Assembly (NCBI GenBank): GCA_024036415.1
Contig: JAMWET010000573.1
Location: 868,001 to 932,000, forward strand
Length of the DNA: 64,000 nt
Direction of reading: 5' to 3'
DNA from: Prochilodus magdalenae
Lineage: Eukaryota; Chordata; Actinopteri; Characiformes; Prochilodontidae
The translations under genes and the position numbers were made by a program. This document shows positions 1 to 11,290 of this stretch, piece after piece (within the stretch, counting starts at the first letter, position 1; every line of letters starts with the position of its first letter). The notes beneath the pieces are model-generated. The model did no database searches. It saw nothing but the letters and a program-made list of their open reading frames with translations, and was not told the DNA's origin.

Positions 1-1620
1 GAGCCTTCACAGGTTGAATGGACCCCAATGAACCCCAATGCTTGCATTGTGGTGCTGGTCATAGTTCTATGTGACTGTCGGGTCCACCCACATAGACCTC
101 AGGGCATGCTATAATGTGATGGGTATTCCTGCATTAGGGTTGGTTTCTTTTCTTTTTAGGGGTTGGTAGGTCTTTTCTGTTGTCTGTCCAGCCATCCTGC
201 CAAGATTCTTCTTCTTCTTCTGTCATTTCAGCTTGAAGGAGCTTAAAGAAACTTCATCCAGAAACTCAACAGTACTGTTAAGCCTATAAAGAAGCCCTTT
301 TGTGTTACTGCCCTGGATGGAGAGCTAGTCAGAACTAGTCTCATCAGTCACATGACACAGCTTGTTAAGTTTGTTACCATTGACCAACATGCTGAGGTGA
401 TAACATTTTTCGTACTTTTTTTTTGATCGTTTTTATTGATCTTAGGGTTGGGTTGATAAAGAAACCTAAACACCTCATCTCTTGGACAGACCAAGTGTTG
501 TCTTGGTGGGTCTTTTGTCACAAAGATGATTCACAATATTCCTCCATATCCCTGCTTCCAACATCTGTTCAAAGTCCTGTCTCTGATATCCCAGTTCACA
601 ATCTTCCTGAATACCTTGATCTCTTGATCTCAGGAAAGCATTTAACCCCCAAAATACCCTCAAACTTTCCACACATTGCTTGTACGACTGAACCATTGAC
701 CTCTTTGAGGGTGCCACACTCGCTAAATCCCATGTTTATCCTCCCAGCCAAGAGGAAGAGAAAGCAATGGAAGAATATATCAAAGAGGCCCTTGACCAAG
801 GTTTTATTCACATTCTACATTGCCTGCAGCATCAGGTTTCTTCTTTGTTGAGGATTAAGAACGATGTGGGCTTCTGCCCCTGTATAGATTAGAGAGGTTT
901 GAATGATATTCTATGCTTTTAATGAAATACCCATTACCTCTTATTCCAGCAGTGTCAGATCAACTGAGAGGTGCTATGTTTTTCACAAAATATGATCTGA
1001 AAATTGCCTATAAAATGTGAGGATTAGAGAAGGAAGGTGGTGCATGGTGAACTGCTTTTATCAGCACCAGGGCACACTACCAGTATTCAGTTATGCTGTT
1101 TGGACTCAGGCTTTCATTATTGACATTCTGAGATATTTCACTGGTCAGTTTGTTGTTGCCTACATTGATGATATTTTGGTATATTCCACTGATTTTAAAA
1201 CCCATGTCACTCAAGTGTGCTTCGTGTTGCAACACTTACTTGAGAACCAGTTTTATGTCAAAGATGAAAACTGCACATTTCAATCTCAGTCAGTCACATT
1301 TCTAGGATTTGTAATCAGTGAAAATAGCATCTTAATGGATGGTAAGAAAATTGAGCAAGTGGTAGTTGACTTGTTCCCTCTAACATTAAAGAACTGCAGA
1401 CATTGCTGGCTGTATCAATGTTTTATTAGGCATTTCAGTAGTATCACAGCTCCTTTCACTGCTCTCCTTAAGGGAGCTCCCAGAAAGTTAGTTTGATCCT
1501 TTCAAGCTGATTGTGCATTTGAGGCCCTGAAAGAGGTATTTACCTTGCCCCCCTTACTAAAACAGCTTGATGCTTCTTAGCCTTTCATAGTTGAAGTAGA
1601 CGCCACACAAACTCACCCTA
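1..1620 (+). mobile_element. Decayed Ty3/gypsy LTR retrotransposon (gag end to RNase H start)
   Basis: Gag-pol pieces lie in the order expected for a Ty3/gypsy element, broken by stops and frameshifts. A CCHC zinc-knuckle-like stretch (C-L-H-C-G-A-G-H) is at 39-62. A protease-like stretch (ALDGEL) is near 310-330. The start of reverse transcriptase reads EALDQGFI near 790-812, followed by PCID-stop-RGLN at about 876-900, where the usual tyrosine codon is TAG. TKYDLKIAY is near 985-1012, and the catalytic YIDDILVYS box is intact at 1162-1188. RNase H begins with PFIVEVDA near 1580-1605. No integrase, LTR or primer-binding site was recognised, so both ends appear lost. It is a dead copy, cut by the left edge of the window. 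Confidence 0.85.
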
Positions 1621-2104
1621 ACTGAGTTATGGAATATATGAGCAAGAACTGCCTGCAAATGATGATCTGCCTCCACCTCTGGTGGAGGTTGTGGCCATCC
1701 GGTGGAGGGGTTGGCTCCCGCATTGTTGGAGATGTGGAGGAAAGCTCTAGTCTTTGGTTATCCGGAAGGCTTATCGCACAAAAGTACAGAATTGAGTTCC
1801 TGCTGAAGATCCTCCGTGCTAGCTCACACTTGGCATCCTGATAATATACCATCAACCAATGACAGACCACCTCTCTGTTCCAGTTCACCTGAATACTGAT
1901 TTCAGTCACCTGCTGATTCCGCCATATGAGCTGTTTGTTTTCTGACCTGCTATGTGAAGTATTTCCACAGTTCTCTGCAGGGTACAAAGACTTCTCATGT
2001 TTGACCTTTGCCTGTTTTTGTGTTTGAGATTTCTTGATTAGCCTTTAGTATTATGTCATAGCATCTCATGTTTCTGACTACTCTTTGTATACATTTTCTG
2101 GTTA
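1621..2104. other. No recognised feature
   Basis: This stretch follows the retrotransposon remnant. Short open frames occur on both strands, but none shows a motif I recognise. It may be degraded 3' sequence of the same element or unrelated intergenic DNA. Confidence 0.3.
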
Positions 2105-2320
2105 CATTTCAGGGGTTTTGCTGACGCTTTTATCCAGAGCGACTTACAGGGTTAATCATATTATAGATAGGCCAGTGCAGTGTTAGGAGTCTTGCCCAAG
2201 CACTCTTATTGGTGTAGCACAGCATTTGCTACCTAGACTGGGATTTGCACCCCGTCTCCCACATGGGGTGGTAGCTCCCTGCTGGGTATAGGTGTTTACC
2301 ACTGAGCTACACCAACCACT
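2105..2320 (-). mobile_element. tRNA-derived SINE
   Basis: Read on the minus strand, the copy starts GGTTGGTGTAGCTCAGTGG, a tRNA-like A-box head. A B-box-like GGGGTGCAAATCCC follows about 60 bases on. The far end carries a tail motif common in fish SINEs (AAGTCGCTCTGGATAAAAGC, near 2126-2146). A shorter copy with a related head is at 14694. The cloverleaf is not preserved and this is not a functional tRNA gene. Confidence 0.7.
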
Positions 2321-3995
2321 ATCACGTGTTGTATTCTGGTTCCAACCCTAGACTGTGCTTTGTTTTTCGAATTCCAGTTTTTGCATTAAAGCTTCTAACC
2401 TACACTTTTAAATGGAAGTGCCTGGCCAAGTCTGTTGCATTACAATAACCTTCTGATGGCAATCGAAGAACATATGCAGAACAGCATTATAAGCACCTAA
2501 ATGCCACTGTGACACCCTGTAATTTCAAGGAAAGATATTTTTGTGGTTCTGGACTGATATATTTATTCATATGATCATGGGGGGGCTGAAGGCAGTGAGC
2601 CAAATCAGCTAGGGGAAATGGAGGAGCTGTGCGCGTATCGCATTTTGTGAAGGACACTCTTTGATGCATTCTTCCACTTGTTTCTTTGTACTAGCCTTAT
2701 CAGTTACACAGAATGCAGCTTCATAGCAGAAAGACCATTAAATGGTGGAGTATGCATCACTATGACCTCTATGCTTTAGAACAGCCATTGCCAGAGTTTT
2801 CAGACCAGGAGTTACCACCATGCAGTCATTACCAGTACTAAACCAACAAGCATAGGGTACTGCCACAGCTGAGAGACCTAAATAAAGATGCCATGAAAGT
2901 CTACGTTTATAATCCACACACTTGTCACATTTTTTCAACAAAAGTGGAGCTTCTATATCTGATTCTTAGGATTCCCATTTTCATTATATTTATTAATAAT
3001 TTTTAACCCTTTTAAAGAACTTTTTAAGAATACTTTTGACGACTTTTGACTATATAACCTCATCAGAATTAGATTCTGAACATGAATACTGTATTGACTG
3101 GTAATAGAATAAACAGTCTCTGGTCTCTTACTTTTGTACAGTACTGTATTTTGTCCACAAGTCATTTATGATGGCCAAAAACAGATAACGTTTTTTATGT
3201 TGCCCTTTAGTATGGACTACATGAAATGATACTAATTTCTCCTTTGCACCCTTTCCCTGCATTCTGGTGGATGCTACACCATGCCTCCTTGCCTTGACCT
3301 GACCTAGCTATTATTTAGCTATTACCATTTTTTATTTAGTCCAAGGAGAAGAATGTTCAGTCCTATTTTTGAAGCAAGTCTGGGTCAGAAGGGCCAAGTA
3401 AGCCACCTGCCTGAGACAAAGGCACATTTGCTGTTCTCTATGTGAGACTGAGATGTCCTGTTCTGTCTCTGCTCATGTTCGTGCTCATTGTACGAAAACA
3501 GAAAGTTGCTTTTATGGCATTGCTTTACTGTAGTCAAACGGCTACAAGACACCTAGACAAGCCATTCATGACAACTGACATACCCATGTAAACATTTCTA
3601 AAGCCTTCTTCCAACAGGCATTAGTTGTCAGAAAACTTCCTGGAGTGAAATTGATCAGCTTTATTGACAACTGATGTTTATTGTACTTAATTAATAAAAA
3701 TATCATGCAATAAAGGATTTACATAGGTCCCTGTATTGCCCTTCAGTAAAATGTATATCCAGATTGAGTCATAAATGGAAGTAAATGTCCAGACACATCG
3801 TCAATTGCACGTATGTTCAGTAATTTTCTGTCATTTTTTGCTAATGCTTGCTATTGGGCATTTTGTGATCAGGCCAGTTAATAAGTGCTAGGTGCAAAGG
3901 ATAATGTCACGTTGTTGTGTTCCCACAAAATATATATAATTATATAAAAAAAATATATATATAATTTAATACTAGCTCTTCAATAAATTATATTT

Positions 3996-3998
<3 letters not shown>
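2321..3998. other. Intergenic, AT-rich; nothing recognised
   Basis: No coding exon or repeat family was recognised. Short frames on both strands lack motifs or splice-site support. An AT-only patch at 3930-3968 leads into the following microsatellite. Confidence 0.4.

Positions 3999-4052
<54 letters not shown>
3999..4052. repeat. (TA)n microsatellite
   Basis: A nearly pure TA dinucleotide run of about 50 bases. The apparent Ile-Tyr alternating peptide on the minus strand is only the repeat translated. Confidence 0.95.
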
Positions 4053-4056
<4 letters not shown>

Positions 4057-4261
4057 TGCGCTGAATGTGTATATGTGCAATATTTACAATAAAAATCAAA
4101 AACCAGACATGGAGGGCTATTTGCAGTAAGTACAACTTAACTATGAGCTGTGAAGCCACCCCTACACAAAGTACAGAATAAAACAAACTCCTAGTATTCA
4201 TAGCATACCAAAATACAGTATATAATATGTTGTGGTATATGGTATATAATGCACTGTACCA

Positions 4262-4458
4262 CAGTGACTCCCAATCCCAAACCTGGTCTTGGAGGAATCC
4301 CTGCCCGGCATATTTTAGCATTTGCCCTGCTCCCACCCCTGATCCAACTAATCCACTAATTAACAAGCTCTTCCTGAGATGACGTGGGTGTGTTTTGGCA
4401 GGAAAACATAAAATGTGCAGGGCTGGGGGTCTTCCAGGACCAAGGCTGTGAACCACTG
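4262..4458. mobile_element. Fold-back MITE, hAT-like (CAGTG ... CACTG ends)
   Basis: The left end, CAGTGACTCCCAATCC, and the reverse complement of the right end, CAGTGGTTCACAGCC, are related inverted repeats. Both continue into matching CCTGGTCTTGGAG and TTGGTCCTGGAAG segments, so most of the 197 bases can fold into a hairpin. It has no coding capacity. CAGTG termini fit hAT superfamily MITEs. A clean 8-base target duplication could not be confirmed by eye. Confidence 0.65.
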
Positions 4459-6523
4459 CCTACATACCTTGTCAGCAATTATATAACAGTGCTTAATGTG
4501 GAAGGTCTTACTTTATTAACAGCTTCTGTTTATTAAAAAAAACACCTATGGGATTTCCACCCTGGGTTCAACACTACAGCTTGAATCCGCACATAGACTT
4601 TGACCGGACAAGGTTCATAACAGTCCAGTTTTATTTTGTGACTTGTACTTCCTATACAGTTTGTGATGTGAACATACATGTATTTGTGAGCTCCTCCCCT
4701 GATTACACTGATTACTGGGACTGTTCTGGGGTGGAGCCAGGACAAAAACTGGTGCTCTCCAGGCCAGTCAGAGAGGACTTTAAAGGGCCTTGGAGAGGGA
4801 ATGCTGACTGGAGAGCACTCAGGGGCGAGGGGCAATAGAATAGAAACCTACATTTACATCATCCTACTTGAATAACAAGAGTTATTTATTACTGACAAAC
4901 CTCAAGCACTGTTGTCTCCATCATAATGATGCCCCTAAAATGTATGTATAAATATTCCAGCCCAGCAGAAAACCTCTATGACAGATCAAAATCAATGGTG
5001 GATTATAATTTCAGAAATCTACTTTTCCAGGGTGTGAGTTGGATATCAGCACTTTTCATAACCTTTGCAATCTTTTCTAAGTAGGCATGGTTGATGTTCA
5101 TCTTCAAACGAGACTAAAATTGGCATCTTATTCTCCAGCTTCTTAGTCAAATGAAACTCTGAACTGTTCCACGTCTTGTTCAGGTGCCAGACTGTAGCTC
5201 TGGCAGCATTTAAGGTGAAATGATAAATTTGCTAAATAATCTGGCGGACAGGAAGTCACAGATCCAGGACAACTTTAATTCCAAAATGTTAGTTTGCTCA
5301 GAACATTTGTCTCCAGTTTCTCAAACCCTGGACAACATCGAGGCTTGATAGAGCAAAGAAAGAAGAGTTGCAGTTCCCCCTTAATTAGTCTTAATTAGTG
5401 TCACAAGCCCAATAGCAACTGTAAGTAGAAGTCATGCTGTGTGATTTCATCCAGTATTTGACCATTAAATATCATCTTAAACTGAAGGGTTTGTAGTCAG
5501 GAACAACGTTAAGATACTTTGTGTTAATGTTGGTTCATTTAATTTTCCTGCCTGTGTCTGTTTGGACATGTTGCTTTTCAACCAGCCAATCAGAGCAGAG
5601 CTAATCAAAATATTCAGGAGTGCACCCTAAAAGTTAAAACAGCTGGTTTCATTCTAGAGCGTAAGCTAAAGTAGAGTGTAAACAGGCATGTAAAACCCCA
5701 ACTGAAGTTATGCACTACAAAAAAAATGTCTTAGCGAGTAAAATTCTTCTTCTAGTTGAAATCTTAAAGTTCTCATTTTGTGATTGTTGTAGACTGGTTT
5801 TAAGATTGTTCAACTTCTTTTATTTTTGTGATATCAGTAAACCAAAGTTTATTATTATAATGAATGATAATTTCGCTTATTTAAGAAATGTTCTTGAAAC
5901 TTGCAAATTTTGTGCCAATATAGGGAGAAAAATTATCTTAATAAAATCACTTAAAAGTGAAAAAGTGAATAAAAAATGTAACAGGTTTTTATTAACAGGT
6001 TAGCAGTCAGGCTCACAAACAGAATCCAGGCAAACATAGCACAAGGACTATGTCAATAATAGTAAATAACAGGCAGAGTCAATAATCAGGAAGAAAGCAA
6101 GAGTTAAAAACAAGCAATCAGATCAGCAGACAAAACAAGAGGGAAAACCAGAGAAGGGGAAACCAAAAGTCGAACAGAGTCAAAGCCAGAAGATCAGAAC
6201 AAGTATCACAGGGATAAAACCCTCGACATGCTACGGGTGTGGCAATACTTCGCAAAGTGTGAGTGTGAAACCCAGGGCATATAAGCAAACAGAGTTAGTG
6301 AAAAACGTGTGTACATATGTACTCTGGGGATGAGGAGCGAGAAAACGGAATGTGACTGGGTTGTGATTGGGTTGTGACTAACATGTGACGTCATCAGGTG
6401 GTGGATTCTGGGAGTTGGTGTTCAGGGGTTTGGAGGAGAAAAAAAATTTCAGTGCATACCTTTTATGTAGACATCAAAGAAGATAGAAAAGGCTAAAAAA
6501 GTTTTTGGTTTTGTTTCTCATGT
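4459..6523. other. Intergenic; nothing recognised
   Basis: No exon, RNA gene or known repeat was identified. From about 6005 to 6240 the + strand is markedly A- and G-rich (many CAGA and AACA words). It resembles low-complexity flanks of old repeats but could not be assigned. Confidence 0.35.
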
Positions 6524-6524
6524 T

Positions 6525-6794
6525 TAAATTAGAGCTCTGCTTTGCATTAGCATTTGGCCAGTGTGATTGTGTTCCTTGAGGTTCTCCAGCATGGCTCGGC
6601 CCATCTCCAGGCTGACTGTATACCTTAAGAGACAATAGTGAGACGCTATAATATCCTGTCGGCCATCAGCCCATATGTGAGAATAAAGAGGCAGAACGGC
6701 CCATATAACATATTCTAACATCTGGTCAAATATATTGCAGCTCTTGGTCTCCATTAAATCATTTAAGGTGTGGCACAACCGGTGGAGGGAAAAC
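6525..6794 (-). CDS. Unidentified coding-like exon, minus strand (gene fragment or pseudogene)
   Basis: On the minus strand a splice-acceptor-like CATCTCCTTAG ends at 6795. It is followed by an open frame of about 89 codons to a TAA at 6525-6527. The peptide looks protein-like rather than random: it includes HRLCHTLNDLMETK, FDQMLEYVIWAVLPLY and HIWADGRQDIIASHY, with hydrophobic periodicity suggesting helical repeats. A donor-like AAG|GTATAC near 6623 would instead define a 171-nt internal exon (6624-6794, phase 2 at both ends). I do not recognise the family and see no neighbouring exon. It may be one exon of a gene with very long introns or a relic copy. Confidence 0.4.
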
Positions 6795-8755
6795 CTAAGG
6801 AGATGCATAGACACACACACATACAGAATCATCCAGCGCAACTTTACCAGCATCATTTATTTACACATTTGTAATATGAAATTATAGCAAGACTAACTTA
6901 AATGTGGTGTAACCAGCCTTTTTTTCTCTGAGGCACTTGTGGGCAAGATGCTGGCATCCTTTTCTCTCACCAGAGAGATTCAGCTTTATAAAAGTCCATG
7001 CTCTTCATCTAATTTGGCGCAGGTGTGCATGATTAGAGGAGGAGCACACTTCCTGTCCTTGGGGCCAAGCAGGAGCTCAGACTCTCCACCACTACAAAGG
7101 ACAGGTAGGCAATAAAGGAAAGAGTAAATGTTGGCTGTGGGCAAGCGATCCTAATCACCACTGCTGGCCATTCAGGCAGGAAAACTGAAGTAGTGATAGA
7201 AACAGAAGCAAAACAAGAGTTAGCGTTGGTGCTGCTTTCCACTGCTGGAGGTGCTCTGGGAGAGCACAGGGATGATGTTTGAACTTGCATCATTTCTTTT
7301 AGACTGGTATAGAGTGAAGAGAAGGGTGGAGGGCCTGTGCTTTTCTTTTTTAAAACCCATGACAGTATTTCAAAGCCTGCAAGACAATGTCTCCATGCTT
7401 TAATATCAGTATACTGAAATTACCAAAAGCTGGCACTCATATCTACATTTGGACTATTTGTAGTTTTCATGGAATTATAGCACTGATGGGTCATTATGAT
7501 GAAATTATAAAGCAGTCATTTTGGTCTGTTCCTGATAATAAAGTCGAAGGCCACTTTGTCACATCCGTTGCTTGTGTGTCTCCAGCAGAAATGAAATAGG
7601 AGCTTTGGCTGGTTCCAGTGTTAATAACGTGCAGCCATTCGGTATAAATCCTCTGTCCTCATCAGAGGAAGTTACTGTAATGAAAGAAATACAGTAATAC
7701 ATTCATCAGTTATCAACTGAGTTGATCAGGCCTGGGGAATTCACCCAACTAAGCCCTTCATTTTCCACTACGGGTTTTGGAACGCTGCGCAGTGGAAAGT
7801 GGGGCAGGTCAGTCTTAATGAATATTTAAGTGCACACTCCTCACGTTCACACAGGCTTGTTTTGAGAAGGCAATTTGCTGTAACGACTTCAGCTCAGTCC
7901 TCCATCAATAGGCTTTTTTCCTTCCTTTAAAAGAATGGTACCTGCAGGTGCTTCCTCGCTTCTGTCAATCACACCTAAGCTGAGCTTCTCCCTAGCGGCA
8001 ACACATCTGCTTTGCATTAGGACAGAAGTAGCGGGAGGCAAGGAGAAGCTCCAGGGGCCAAGGGAGAGTTGGGAGACTCATCGGTCGGGCGTACAGGAGT
8101 GTGTGTGTGTTAGAGAGTGGTGGACGGAGAGGGCATGGTGCTGACACACAGGACAAGGTGCTGGCACCCATCCCAGACAAATATGACTCACAGGAGCAGC
8201 AGAGGCTTCTACAGACGCTCAGTTCAGCCGACCTGAGACTAAAGACAAATGGCATGTTCCACAGTGGAGGCTGGCATTCTAAAAGTGGAACTTCGATTGT
8301 TAATAGCTCCAGTGGAATCTTTAGTTATCTCAGGCAATAAGAGACATGTGGTGTTTTATATTTATCTCAGATTTATGCTTCATTTGCAGCTCATTAAAAC
8401 AACCCAAATGAGGCTCATTTTGAAAGACCAGATTCTAGACTGTCAATCAAGCACATCTGTGTTTGTAAGTGTAGGATGGGATATATTTTATCGTGATTTG
8501 CATCTGTTAAAATTGTACTTGGAAGTAATGTTGTTGTGCTGCATACAGTTTAGTTTCACAGATAGAAAAATCTCCTGTGGATTTAAACAACAAACGCAAA
8601 CACCGTCTGAAGCGTAGCTTTGAACCTGCAGCATATACACTGACTGAGCACCTCCTTGAATTTGCATTCATTGTCCATCAGCTCCTCTTAGCATACAGAG
8701 GTACTTTAGTCCATCTTTAGTTCTTAACTTTGTTAGCCTCCCTCCACCCTGTTCA
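6795..8755. other. Intergenic; nothing recognised
   Basis: Several overlapping short frames occur around 7033-7293 and 7935-8617, but they sit on both strands at once and show no splice support or motifs. No RNA gene or repeat was identified. Confidence 0.35.
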
Positions 8756-9088
8756 TCACAGAGCAGGTAATCTGATCATTCTCAGCCTTCAGTGGTGTGT
8801 CAGTGTGTGCTGCCCTAGTACAAGTGGATCAGACACAGCAGTGCTGCTGGAGTGTTTAAACAATCACACTCCACTCTACTAGACACTTTTACCTTGCTGC
8901 TCCACCTTGAGGATGTTAAGTCAAAAAATTTAAATTGAATCTGTTGCTGCACAGTTTGTGTTGGTCATCCTCTAGTCCTTCATCAGAACTCACATGACGC
9001 TGCCCACAGGCTGCTGTTGGTGGGATAGTTTTGGTTGGTAGACAATTTTCAGTCCAGCAGTGGCACTGAGGTGTTTAAAAACTCAGTT
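8756..9088. repeat. Partial copy of the palindromic MITE family
   Basis: It contains the family words GTGGATCAGACACAGCAGTG, CTGCTGGAGTGTTTAAACA, GGTTGGTAGACAATTTTCAG and GCTGCCCACAGGCTGCTG. The same words, diverged, appear at 15421-16245, 31183-31440 and 59591-60218. The terminal CACCAGCCACTT repeats are missing, so it is an internal fragment. Confidence 0.7.
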
Positions 9089-9548
9089 TAAAAAAGTCAG
9101 CTCAGTCGTCCTGTTTCAGTGTCCTAAAGTAGATGGAAAAAGGTTAATCTTTTTTATATTCACTGTTTTCAAAAATAGCTTTATTATAGCTGCACATCCT
9201 TTCTGACCCATGAAATGGTCTTCTCACAGTGAAAGGATAGACAGAAGTACCAGTGGATTTTCATTTTCTCAGATCTAAACCAAATGACTTGATTTTTGTT
9301 AATTAAAATATTGTTTTTCCACATGCAAGTGACTTGTGCATATCTCACTGAGGCAGATGCGCTACACATCTGTATGCGTTGCCAACAATCCGATATGTTA
9401 AAGGTGCATATGAAGGAACTACCAATGCGATTTTATATGATTTACCTCCCTGCAGTGTAGTGAATTAATTTGATTCAACGCACTGTGATGCGGCCGATAG
9501 ACTTGACTAGAATAGGCCACCACTGACAGCAGAGAGGAGGTGAGAAGT

Positions 9549-9627
9549 GTGCATGTGCATGTATGTGTATATATATATATTTCTGTGTGTGTGTGTGTAT
9601 GTGTGTGTGTATGTGTGTGTGTGTGTT
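9549..9627. repeat. Compound (TG)n/(TA)n microsatellite
   Basis: Alternating TG and TA dinucleotide blocks with single-base interruptions; noncoding. Confidence 0.9.
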
Positions 9628-11193
9628 TGGGTGGTTGATTGTGTGAATGTTACTGTCTCTTTGAAGGGGAACCTAATGTCAGTGACTACTTTAGGAACAG
9701 CTTATATTGAGAGGATGCAGCTGTAACTTGTTGGTTTTGGGATTAGAAGGATGGAAGAGATAAAGAGGCAGTGGGTGTACACAAGTAAAGTGTGGACAAA
9801 TTAAATATTGATAGATAGAGTGGACTTTGCCCAGTAGTGTATGTCATTAATTATAGAAGTACATACCTAGGTTCAAATAGCACTGAGAAAGGACAGCGAT
9901 AACTCAGTATTTCAATGGGATTAATCATATGCAGACATTCATCAGGCCTTATGTGTTGTTCTGACTATTAAACATTTGTTGAACAAAAAGCCCCCTCTCC
10001 ACACCCCCAGAATGATGCTGCACTTGCTGACCCTCCACTCATTTGCGCCATAATGCATTGAGTCATCCTGTGTATTGGGTCTATCCAGAATGTTCTGAAA
10101 CAGTGCATCCGGCATCTGTTTTTTCCCATAACAAAAAAAACACCCCAACATTTATTAGGTAGTACGCCTGTCAGTCGTGCACCTCCAGAGACTGTTCTGC
10201 GATATCTGAGCTGAGCCTTTGGCCGCCCTTAGAGGGCATTGCTGGGTAACTCTGGTGTGCTAGAGGACTTGGGTCTCTTTTGCCGTGTAATACGAATCAC
10301 AGCGAATTCGATCCAGCGGGCTATTTAGGGCTCGCAGACCCAAAGGAGATCCAGCAAAGGTCTGTGTGAGGGTATTCATGTTGGGGAGGCAAGTTTACTA
10401 GAAAATCTCCTCCGTAGACAGGTAAGAATGGCCATTTCTTTCAGGAAAGGCACTGTGAGGTGAAGCTAAAAAGTTAACTGTAAAGAACTTTCACCAGCCT
10501 GCAATCCAAATCTATCCTGTTATATACGTGCCCTTTTATTATTTTATTCTTTCGGTTGCATTAAATAAGAACTGCCCAACATAAATTATGGGTTTATTGG
10601 ATCTTCCTGTATCACAATCAATGCAATAAAAGTACACTTACCTTAACCGCTCCTTGGGTATAATTGATCGGCCTAAATTTTAAATTGAATTTGACATAGA
10701 AGGTCACCTTTCTTAAGCATTTATAAACACAGCTGGGGTGCAGAATAAATGCTACAGTGGGTGACTTATGATGCAAAAGAATGAAGTGCCATAAAACTGT
10801 TAGTTAAACTATGGTAAAGTTTATTACAACAAGGCTTTACCTTGGCCAACTCAATTAAAAGGTAAGAAAAATAATAATTTCATTTTAAATGAAACACAGA
10901 CATTTCTTTTAAATCTCGTAAATCATGTGAGAGACATTTTATTTAAAGCTTGACAAATTACATATGTATTAAGCTTTTCCTGAAGAATTCAGAGTTACCT
11001 GGGACTTCCAGAAGATCTGGAGTGGCATTTTTCTGACAAGATTGGTCCCATCCATTGTGCATGTAAATGTGTTTGACTGATTCGTCTTTCACTTTGTAAT
11101 CATGTACCTAGTTAATCTTACAAAGAGGTCCTTTGATCTTACAGAGAGGTCCTTTGATCCCATCCCCTGAAGTCCTAACCAATGGGAGAGCTC

Positions 11194-11195
<2 letters not shown>
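9628..11195. other. Intergenic; nothing recognised
   Basis: No exon or repeat family identified. The 10200-10340 part is less AT-rich than its surroundings, but has no recognisable motif. Confidence 0.35.

Positions 11196-11287
<92 letters not shown>
11196..11287. repeat. (TA)n microsatellite
   Basis: About 90 bases of TA dinucleotides with one C interruption near 11248. Open frames on both strands through it are repeat artefacts. Confidence 0.95.

Positions 11288-11290
<3 letters not shown>

Noticed and set aside
3980..4456. 158-codon minus-strand frame
   Set aside because: It is built from a translated (TA)n microsatellite plus the fold-back MITE.
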